A stretch of 15,321 bases of DNA from Lojkania enalia (taxonomy: Eukaryota > Ascomycota > Dothideomycetes > Pleosporales), in NCBI GenBank assembly GCA_010094045.1, contig ML986711.1, forward strand, positions 28,081-43,401. The letters run 5' to 3'. Of this stretch, positions 7,141 through 15,321 are shown one piece after another. The notes under the pieces are model-generated. The model did no database searches. It had not been told where the DNA came from and was given only the letters and a program-made list of their open reading frames with translations. The first letter of the stretch is position 1. Every line of letters starts with the position of its first letter. The translations under genes were made by a program, and so were the position numbers.

Positions 7141-9469
7141 CTGGCCTAGCATTTGTTATATTAGGTGAGGTCTATTATAACGCTCCGCCGTCGTGTAATA
7201 GACTTAGAAGTGCCTAGAGCCTTAAAATGCTATATAGAAAGGACTATACCGCTCTAAAGAGGTGCTTAACTCTTTTCAATTTATACTACAATTCTAAATC
7301 TATTATATACCTTAAAATTTAGGCGGGCTATATTAGAAGCCTCTTATAGTAGAGAAGTTTCTCTAATAGTCTTAGTCTTTTAATAGCTATAGTATTAAAT
7401 ACTGAATTTAGCTTAGCTCCTTCTAATATATAGCTTATAAGCTATACTTAGATAGTAAATCCTTAAGATAGCTAGCTAATAGATATAATACTAGTAAAAA
7501 ACGCTAGCTATTTATTACTTAAAGCTAAAACAGCGGTAAATTCTAGCTAAATCTAGTTAAAATAGCTTCTAGACTAATATTATAGTAATACTATAATACC
7601 TCTATACTTAAGCTAGTAAATAGAGTATATAATACTTTACCTAGATTAAAATTGGATTTAGGGTTCTTAGTACTAAGGTTAGAGTTAAGATAGGGTTCTT
7701 AGTACTAGAATATAGATTAGATAGGGGTTTTTAGTATTAAGGTTAAAATTAGGGTAGGGTTTTTAGCGCTGGGGTATAAGGTTAAGGTAGAGATACTTTA
7801 TAGGGTTTCTTTATAATTATAGAAAATAATTATATATTATATATTAAATATTTATTATAGTAAATTATTATAGTAGAAAACTAGTTTTATTTAAAGTAGC
7901 TTTTTTTAAGCTTAAGACTATCTAGGGATTATAACCCTAATCTAATAGAAGACTAAACTTCTTATAATATTACTTTACTAAGTATATATTCTTATTTTAG
8001 ATAGTAACCCGCTTTATATAAATTATATTTATATTATAGTTTAATATAGTTAGTATTATATAATATAAATTATATAAAAAATATATACCTTTAAAAAACT
8101 TAATAAGAAAAGTTTTAGTAAACTTTTAGAGAGCTTTAATTATATTCTATTATTAGTATTCTTCTAAACTATAGTAGTAATTTTATAGATTAGCCGTAAA
8201 AAAGAGAGCTTTTAAAGGAGGAGTTTAGTACTCTTCTAATATTATTTAATCTATCGAAGTATAATAACTATATTCTATTAGTATATAACTATAATAAGAA
8301 CCTATAATAACTTACTTTTAAGGTAATAGTAATATTTTACTAGTATAGGCTTTACTAATATAGGTACCTTATAAGCTAATTTAGTAGCAAGCTATTTTTA
8401 GAGAAACTTACTATCTATTAGAACGATTTTAAATTATACTATTTCTTAAGTATAAGATATTACGTGTTAATAGTAGTAAAGTAGAGTAGTTAATATCGAT
8501 AATTAAGGTTAATAGTATAAAACTAAGTTGAGGTTTATTAATAGATACTTAAAATATAAATATAGATACTAAGATATATATATATTAAAAAATAGTACTA
8601 AATTAGAATTATAAAGTAAAGCTAATAAGGTATTTAAGTATATATTATAAGAATACTATAATAAAAAACTATAATAACTTACTATTTTATAAAACTAGTA
8701 GTATACTTTTTAGTAATAGCTTTTTATACTAAACTAACTAATATTTTATATTTATTTAGATAAGTATATATTTTATTATTACTTCTATCTAATCTATACT
8801 AGTAGATAGTATATATACTTATCGCGTTAAATCTAATACTCTACTACAACTTTTCTTTCTACTATACTCTTATTAATATAACCCTAAATCTTCGATTTAT
8901 TATATACTTTTATTATAGTTTCTATAAAATATTAACTATTAAAGTAGAGCCTATTAATAATAATTTTCTCGATAGTTTAGATAGCTTACTACTACTAAAG
9001 CTACTAGAGCTACTAGTTAGTTTTAACTAAAATAAGTAGGTAAAGTTAATATAGGTAAATAATTATACTAGTCTTTTATTATAGTTTACTAATAAAATAT
9101 AGGGCTAGTAGTTAGAAGATTATAAAATTAAATACATTCTTTTACTATACGGTTAAACTAGTTCTTAAAAAAGCTATTTAACTAACCTTATAATACCCTT
9201 TAAAGGTATACTTAATAATACTAAACGCGCTATCTAATAGAGAGATAAGGCTATATTACTTACTACTAAGAAGAAGGCTATTAAAAGTACCTATACTGCT
9301 AATCACTCTACTAAAAATACTAAGAAGAGGTAACTATAGAAAAGTACTAAATATATAGTACTAGGGGAAAAAGAAAAAAAAAGATGTTAGATAAAGCTAT
9401 TAAAGCTATAGTAGAGAAGTACTTTAATAATTATAAGTCTAGTAAGTTATTATAGTTATTTATTATATA
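7141..9469. other. RIP-degraded repeat DNA of unknown class
   Basis: Here CA and TG are nearly absent and TA is dominant, as in the other RIP blocks, with stops in all frames. I cannot assign it to a transposon family. A Lys/Ser/Thr-rich stretch can be read on the + strand at about 9270-9330, and another Lys-rich stretch near 9370-9440 in a different frame. These may be remnants of one protein broken by indels. The second Fot1 element interrupts this sequence at the TA at 9470-9471, and the block may continue after 11322. Confidence 0.45.
7645..7772. repeat. 32-bp tandem repeat, four units
   Basis: The core GGGTTCTTAGTACT, or a mutated form of it, begins at 7661, 7693, 7725 and 7757, exactly 32 bp apart. 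Four units run 7645-7676, 7677-7708, 7709-7740 and 7741-7772. Differences among units are largely C/T and G/A. TTAGGGTT occurs in the first unit, but the 32-bp period is not telomeric. Confidence 0.8.
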
Positions 9470-9471
9470 TA

Positions 9472-9531
9472 ACGTATTCTACTATTAAAATAGCTAAACT
9501 ATCGAAGCGGCTACTTTTTCTTAGTATAATA
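9472..9531 (+). repeat. Left terminal inverted repeat of Fot1/pogo element B
   Basis: It begins ACGTATTCTACTATTA and pairs with 11261-11320. It contains a motif that occurs twice with a 17-bp period, of the form CTAT-x-GAAG-x-GGCTA. Confidence 0.85.
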
Positions 9532-9553
9532 AATACTATATACGAAAAGTTAA

Positions 9554-11230
9554 TTTATTTAATACTAATAAGAGATTCTATATATAATATACTTTTATCT
9601 AATTTAGAATTTTCCCTACTATCCTTTTAGCACGTATAAGTATTATATCTAGTTTTACTACAGTTACTATAGTAGCGTTAAGCTAGTTGAGCCCTTTCTT
9701 AAATATCAGCATTATAAGTCTTTTTAAAGGGCTAAGAACCTATAGATACTTTAGCAGCTATATATAAAGATCCCTTACTATATAATACTATACTACTATA
9801 CTAAATATACTTTCTTTTATATATTTTATACTTAGTTACTTCTTTTAATTACCTTTTAAGCTTAGAGTTATAAGTTTAAAGAAGTATATTCTAATATAGT
9901 ATTAACTTAGCACTTTTTATAAGCTGTAAGAATTCTTCTTATACCTCTTTTAGTAATTATATAAAGAACTTTTATATAAGTATTAATTGTAACCTAAATT
10001 TATATATATTATTTAGAGTTTTAGACTATTAGAAGTCTTCTTATAGAAGTAGTTTTAGTAGAGTATATAGTTATACGTTAAGGCGATTTAATATAACCTA
10101 TATATTTAGAGGAATAATTTCTATTATTTTAAAGGCCTTTTAATAGTTCTTATATATAAATATATTAAAAAACGCGTTCTTAAAGGCTGGAAAGAAGCCT
10201 TCTTTATTAATATAGTAGATATATTAGTATATTAAGTCTTATACACGCTATAAGTACTTCAGCTTTAATAGTAAGAAGTAAACTATATTAAGAGGCTAAA
10301 GTATATACAATAAATAAGAAGGTATATAAAGCGTTAAGATCTTTTATATAAGGTAGTAATCTTTAAATTCCTAGTTAAGGTAGCTTTTATAGCCGTCTAA
10401 AATAAGTAGTTTATATAATTCTACCTAACGTATTTTTATATACTTATTAAAGTACTTTAGCTACTTAAAACTAAACGCGTTATTTATTTAGCTGTTTTTA
10501 GAGACTAAAATTTTCAAATTATATAGTATACCTACTTCTTTATACTATATAGAAATATAGACGCGTTCTTTATAGATAATAAATAGTAGAGTTGTATATA
10601 TAGTAGCGTAGATACTTTAGATAACTATAACCTACTTACAATCGCCTAGCTATATAAGAGTAGGCTTTATATAATATTCTAAACCTATAATAACCTTTAT
10701 AATACTAATAATATTTATCTAAAAGCCTATTTTATTAAAGTTATAGATATTATTATTATATATACTATATTTTACAATTGTATCCTATATAAGCTTAAAC
10801 TACGCGTTAATAACCTCTAAATTCTCTTATTTTATTCTTTAACAATCTTTTACTTAATTAAAAGCTGTTTTAGACTTATTTATATATATTATAAATCGTT
10901 TAGACTAATTCTTTTCTATAGATATTCTACTATATACGCCTAATAGTTTATCTACTATATTTACTACTTTATATAGCTAGGGTGTAAATCCTCGCGAATT
11001 AAGGTTAAGAATATATTATATGATTGTTTATTCTTCGGTTATTATAAGCTTCTAGTAATTTAGTTATATATAAGAGCGAAATGTAATTCTATAAAGTTGA
11101 GTAGAAAGTTGTTAATATTATATGTTAAAAGCTATAGTAGCGTATTATACGCTCTTAAACTAGCCTAATTTATACGCCTGTAAGGTAAGCTTAATTCTAC
11201 ATTCTTATTAAATTAATAGAATGTTGTATT
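9554..11230 (-). pseudogene. Fot1/pogo-type DDE transposase, RIP-killed (element B)
   Basis: With stops read through, the minus strand gives a second Fot1-like transposase. The N-terminal DNA-binding region includes RIKLTLQAYKLGQFKSV (with one stop read as Gln), then YILNLNSRGFTP, the DDE domain and a C-terminal zinc-knuckle remnant. The first catalytic motif reads NFNKIGF (10722-10745; D lost). The second, LILDGYKSYLN (10374-10410), keeps its Asp. The third, PLNIVYF (10279-10315), has Asn for Asp. INKEGFFPAFKNAFFN follows. The zinc knuckle (9629-9677) reads CSKTRYNTYTC with its first Cys changed to Tyr. Two of three catalytic Asp residues are lost by G-to-A change, so the enzyme is dead independently of the stops. 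Confidence 0.82.
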
Positions 11231-11260
11231 GTAGATTTATTATAGTTTATACGTAGTATT

Positions 11261-11320
11261 TATAATACTAAAAAAAAGTAGCTACTTTAATAGTTTAACT
11301 ACTTTAATAGTAGAATATAT
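11261..11320 (-). repeat. Right terminal inverted repeat of Fot1/pogo element B
   Basis: On the minus strand it begins ATATATTCTACTATTAAAG. This is the left TIR with C-to-T and G-to-A changes at most differing sites. TA follows at 11321-11322. Confidence 0.85.
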
Positions 11321-11322
11321 TA

Positions 11323-12902
11323 TATATACTTATAAGTAAATAGATAATTAATTAGAAGTAAGATTAAAGGCTATCTACTTAAAATAGAAGTATATTAACT
11401 AAAAGATTAGCCTTAGACGTTACTAAGTAGTTCTATTAAAAGCTACTAGTTAAGAGAAAGATATATCTACTATATAAGAATTAGCTTATAGTCTATTACG
11501 GGTATATAGCTCTAAAGGGGCTATATAAAAGGTTATATATAAGATATACTAAGATAGCCTTTTTAAACTATAAAATAATAGTTTTAAAAGTAAGAATACT
11601 TAAAATAAATAGTAAGAGTTTATTAAGAGACTATCTAAGAAAGAGTTAACTATAGTTTTAAAGCTAGAGTAGAAGTAAGTTTATTATATTTTTTATTATA
11701 TCTATTTATTATAGATATATACTAATTACTACTCTAGATATTAAAAGCCTCTATTAGTATATAATTAATTCGATAATAATCTTCTTCTCAATTCGAACTT
11801 ACCTTATATTAAGGGTATTAAAAGTAATAAGTGCGAAGAGAAGGTTAATAATAACTCTAAAATTAAAGCTGAGCTTATATAATATAAAGATAAATATAAG
11901 ATATTAAGTAAAAAGTTAGATAGTACTTTTAAAGGCTTTTTAAATAAAGATATAACCGACTTTAATAGTTTCTTAAATAATAATACTTTAATAAATAAGA
12001 ATTAGCTTAGTTCTTACTATTAATAGTTAGTAGAAAAAAATCTAATATACTTTTCTAATACTATATAAATTTTATTTATACTACTTTCCTATATATATAA
12101 ACTTAATTAACTAGAGTAATATATTATACTATATTATAGACTATAGTAGTATATTGTAAAATAGACTAGGGTAGTTATTAGATTCTAGATAGTATATTAT
12201 TATAACGGCCTCTAATTAGCCAGGTACAGGGTAGGATAATAACTAAGAGTAATTATATACTGCGAGAGATTATTCTTATAGGCTTATAATAGAAGTATAT
12301 AAGTAGAGTATACGAAGGATATTTAAGTTAACTATAAAGAGCTATAAAGATTAGAGTTGTAAGGTTGTTAAATATAATTTAGTTCTCTTATTATTCTTCT
12401 TACTTAGTTACTTAGTTAACTAAGCTACTAAGCGCGTTATATACCTTATATTAGTTTTATTCTTCTAGCTATATAGAGTCTTAAATCTTAATTAGGTCTA
12501 GTATAGGGGTTTCTATAAGAATGTCTATAATACTACCTTCCCCTTCTAAGCTCTTAGCCTGAGAGTTTTCCCGTTCTAAACTAGTATATAGTAGGGTTAA
12601 TATACTATTTTCGCTAAGACTATATATATTCCTAATATCTCCCCTTTATTATTTAACTTTAAGTAGATACTACTATACTAATCGTATAAACTATTTAGGT
12701 AAAACAATTATATCTTATTTCTAATATTCCTGTAAGGGGTTAACTTATAAAATAGATAAGAAGAAGATATTTAAAAAGTTATATTATTTAGAATACTTTT
12801 ATACTAGTATACGTTTATTATATAATACGGATTATAATACTTAGATTACTTGTATATTATAGTCCCGTAATACTAGTTCGTTCCTAATTCTTTCTAGTAG
12901 TA
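11323..12902. other. RIP-degraded repeat DNA; possible decayed + strand frame and LTR edge
   Basis: This is AT-rich with CA/TG depletion. At about 11800-12010 on the + strand a Lys/Asn-rich frame can be read with few interruptions (for example GIKSNKCEEKVNNNSK), but I do not recognise its family. On the minus strand a purine tract AGAAGGGGAAGG (12537-12548) is followed by TAGTATTATAGAC, which resembles a polypurine tract and LTR start. If so, an LTR runs leftward from about 12535. No intact gene is present. Confidence 0.4.
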
Positions 12903-13235
12903 AAGCGGGATGCTGAAGTTGCGAAGCTAGAGGAGGAGATTTATCTAGCCTAGGAAGAGTTAGAATAACTTTTTAATAAGGTAGTAGCAGCTCGCGTAAA
13001 GATCTAGTATCTTTAGAAGATTTGCAAATAAGCGAAGTATAAATAGATAGAGGGTTATAAATGTGTGTAGAAGCAGTTTAAAGAAGAGAAAGAGGCGGAT
13101 TGTAAGGCGGGTCTTCTTTTTAAAGCAGAGTTACCTCTTGTAACGTAGCTAATATTATTTAATCCTACTACTTTATCTTTAGATTTTCTTCGCGAGTTTA
13201 AATTTTATAATATACCTATAATACTATAGGACTAA
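12903..13235 (+). pseudogene. Remnant of a coiled-coil protein, probably repeat-borne
   Basis: A + strand frame opening with KRDAEVAKLEEEIYLA continues for about 108 codons to TAG (13227-13229) and TAA (13233-13235). Its internal stops within the coiled-coil part are TAG, at heptad-like positions where Gln fits, as expected from CAG-to-TAG RIP mutation. Charged and hydrophobic residues alternate as in a long helix (EELE, LFNKVVAARVKI, KQFKEEKEADCKAG). This resembles the helical C-terminal region of many hypothetical proteins encoded by fungal repeats, but I cannot name the family. The region is less AT-rich than its surroundings. It lies antisense to, and just beyond, the Gypsy chromodomain remnant. 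Confidence 0.5.
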
Positions 13236-13239
13236 GGTT

Positions 13240-14923
13240 TTCTTCTAGTTCTTAGGTATTATTTTATAGGTTCCCGTGTTTATCTATTCCTAACTATTTT
13301 ATTAGATAGTACTATTTACTATTCTATATTTTATATCTTATTATTTTCTTAACTTTCTATTTCTAATCTTCTCCGTATACGTCTGTATTATATACTACTA
13401 GTTTAGTATTCTAAGGTGCCTTTTCTATAAGTATAATATAGAAGGTTAGGTAGATTTTTATAGTTGTAGATAATTTAAGTTAATAGTTTACGGGTAATAT
13501 TTATTCCTTAATTTTATATAGTCTAATTTTAATATAGTCTAGTTTACTGCTTAGTTGTTTACTTTAAATATTTTGTTATAGCAGCTAAACTTTTTCTCTC
13601 TTTTTAAAATAAGGTAGTTATTTATATTTCTTATTATAGTATTTCTTTATAGTATATTATAGGAACTAGAGATCTTTCTTTAGTAAGTTTTACATTTATT
13701 AAATAATCTTAACTTATTTTTATACTTAGGGTGCCTATAATACTACTTTAATTAGGGTGTTATATATTTTTAGTTTATACCTATAGTTTACTATAAATAG
13801 TAATACTCCGGTTATACTATATATAGTACTATTATACGCGAGTTATACTATTAGTAGTAGTATTATCTAATTATTTTATCTATAGTTAAGGTAGTACTAT
13901 AGGTATTACTCTACTATTTAGTTTATTTATTCTATCTATCTATCTATTTATAGGTAAAATACTATAGATATTTTATATTTAATTTCTAGTAAGTTTATAA
14001 TTATTTACTAAAACTTTAAAGTAAACTTAATATTTTAGTCTATAATTATTTTCTAAGGTACCCTATATTATATAATAATCTATTTTAGGAAAATGTTTAC
14101 AACCTATTCTACTAATAATACTTTATTATAAGGGATAAAGTAGGTATATTTTATAAGTCTATCTACAATTATTATAATAGAGTTATATACTTCTCCCTTC
14201 GGGTAGTCTTTTAACTTTAATAGCTTAATAATAAAGTTTATAGTAACTTCTATCTATAGCCTAATTAGTATTTCTAAGTTTTATAATAGTTTATAAGGTA
14301 TATATTTATTAGGTTTATTCTATTAGCAGTTTATATATTCCCGTAATATATTCTTTACTTATTCTCTTACTTTAGAAAAGTAAAATCCTCTAAAGATTCG
14401 TTCTAGTATTTTCTCTATTCCTTAATATCTATAGGTAAGAGCTTCGTGGAATTACCTAATAAATTCTTTTCTAACTTTAACTAGTATATAGATTCGACTA
14501 TAGATATATAATAGTTTATCTATCTATTTTAGTTCTTATTCTTAGAGTTCTTCGGGTATCCTGTCTATTACTAATCTAATTAGTATTATCCAGCTTACTT
14601 CTTTAGTAATAGTTATTACTACGAGTTGTAGGTAATTATATATTATACTTCTATCTTATTATCTTCTTAGTAGTATAGCTGTAGTTCCTTTCTCTTACTT
14701 ATATCCCGATAGTCTACTTAGTACATCTACTCTTTAGTTCTATTTTCCGCTAATATAGATAATTTTAAAGTTAAATATAGCTAGTTCTTATAACTATCTA
14801 ACTTATCTAGGGGTAAGAGTTTTAGTAGTAAGGAAGATAGTAAGGTTCTTATAATTGTAATAGACTTTAGTTTACTATTTTACTCCTTACAGGTATATAC
14901 GCTATTCTTTAAAATATGCTATA
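13240..14923 (-). pseudogene. Ty3/Gypsy pol remnant: RNase H end, integrase, chromodomain
   Basis: With stops read through, the minus strand shows in order four parts. First, the end of RNase H (14905-14690), with YKNL-type and VDVLSRL motifs (families have DHKNL and ADALSR). Second, the integrase zinc-binding region (about 14470-14300), FHEALTYRY-x-GIEKILERI. Third, the integrase core with IIIIVDRLIKYTYFIPYNK (about 14115-14177). Fourth, after a linker, GEKV-like and LDYIKI-like segments, EKAP-x-N and a chromodomain-like end with EPIK (about 13250-13450). This is the canonical order of a chromovirus-type Gypsy element, an endogenous retrotransposon. Reverse transcriptase and gag are missing: reading begins abruptly at RNase H against an LTR copy at 14924. 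It cannot be functional. Confidence 0.82.
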
Positions 14924-15321
14924 ATTATAATAGTATAGGTAAGATAATAGGTCTAAATGCGGTATAAATCTACTTAGAGGTATATAAGAGTACGTAGGGG
15001 ATTAGGGACCTAGGAATTCTATTAATACTTATAGGCCTTATACGAAAGGATATAGAAGAACTACTAAGCTACTTATAAGGGAGTATACAACTATATACGG
15101 AAGGGAAAAGGGGTAGAACTAGGGGTAAGATAAGATAAGTAAAAAGCTTTAGGATAAGGTTATATATAAAGCTTTTCGTGGAACGATTTCTTTGTATTAT
15201 TATACTACCCCCTTTCTTATAGGCTGATAGTCCCTATCTACACTGGTTCGGGAGGGAATTAGGGCTATTATAAATAGGTTCTAGTATAAAGAAATTTCTT
15301 TAAGAAGGTATTTACTAGTAA
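14924..15321 (-). repeat. LTR with element end, inverted relative to 1518-1916 (copy 3)
   Basis: It is the reverse complement of 1518-1916 with mostly transition differences, and the window ends inside it. A purine tract lies at about 15208-15218 and a TATATATAA motif follows on the minus strand, in the same places as in copy 2. It keeps more C and G than copy 2. Its inner edge at 14924 abuts Gypsy RNase H sequence rather than a primer-binding site and gag. Confidence 0.6.

Larger units (their letters stand above)
9472..11320 (-). mobile_element. Fot1/pogo DNA transposon B, complete but inactivated by RIP
   Basis: The element is 1849 bp with ~60-bp terminal inverted repeats at 9472-9531 and 11261-11320. 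TA occurs on both sides (9470-9471 and 11321-11322). It carries a degraded minus-strand transposase. Both this and element A begin ACGTA once RIP changes are discounted, but their TIRs and proteins otherwise differ, so they are separate families. The TIRs differ at 10 of 60 positions by hand count; in 8 of these the right copy carries the RIP-type base. Confidence 0.85.

Noticed and set aside
7655..7765. Telomere-like TTAGGG words
   Set aside because: TTAGGGTT appears in a unit of the 32-bp array, but there is no run of tandem TTAGGG, so it is not a telomere or interstitial telomeric tract.
1..15321. CRISPR array, tRNA, rRNA or bacterial defence system
   Set aside because: The repeats are transposon termini and one short tandem array. 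I saw no tRNA-like A/B box pairs or rRNA sequence by eye, and the spliced genes show the DNA is eukaryotic.

Overview
The window looks like genomic DNA of a filamentous ascomycete (Pezizomycotina). Three things point there: short spliceosomal introns (49 and 53 nt) with GTAAGA/GTATGT donors, two protein families characteristic of these fungi, and long AT-rich blocks with the signature of repeat-induced point mutation (RIP). In those blocks CA and TG dinucleotides are nearly gone, TA is in large excess, and transposon proteins can still be read through stop codons that sit where glutamine is expected. The species cannot be named from this sequence.

Layout. (1) 1-1916: RIP-degraded LTR-type repeat, with a partial LTR copy at 1-138 and a second copy, with its upstream flank, at 1518-1916. 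(2) 1947-3818: a complete but dead Fot1/pogo (Tc1/mariner superfamily) DNA transposon on the minus strand, with ~70-bp terminal inverted repeats (TIRs) and TA target duplications. (3) about 3820-7140: a balanced-composition gene island of roughly 3.3 kb. It holds two convergent, intact, spliced genes: an APH/choline-kinase-like phosphotransferase (+, 4530-5488, 301 aa) and a small conserved fungal protein of unknown function with a Gln-rich tail (-, 5941-6550, 186 aa). (4) 7141-9469: RIP-degraded DNA I cannot classify, including a 32-bp x 4 tandem array at 7645-7772. (5) 9472-11320: a second, diverged Fot1/pogo element, also minus strand, with ~60-bp TIRs and TA duplications. (6) 11323-13235: degraded DNA, with a coiled-coil protein remnant on the + strand at 12903-13235. 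(7) 13240-14923: a Ty3/Gypsy pol remnant on the minus strand, covering the RNase H end, integrase and chromodomain. (8) 14924-15321: an inverted copy of the 1518-1916 repeat.

The two island genes show no sign of a shared pathway. They are convergent, with separate promoters and a 452-bp shared 3' spacer. What stands out is the architecture: a small intact gene pair embedded in a nested, RIP-inactivated transposon landscape, bracketed by inverted copies of one LTR family. RIP intensity falls across the left Fot1 element toward the genes. I found no tRNA, rRNA, CRISPR array or bacterial-type operon. I do not see a clear new biological system; the best leads are the paired 17-bp motifs in both Fot1 TIR sets, the RIP gradient and the chimeric LTR/pol junction.
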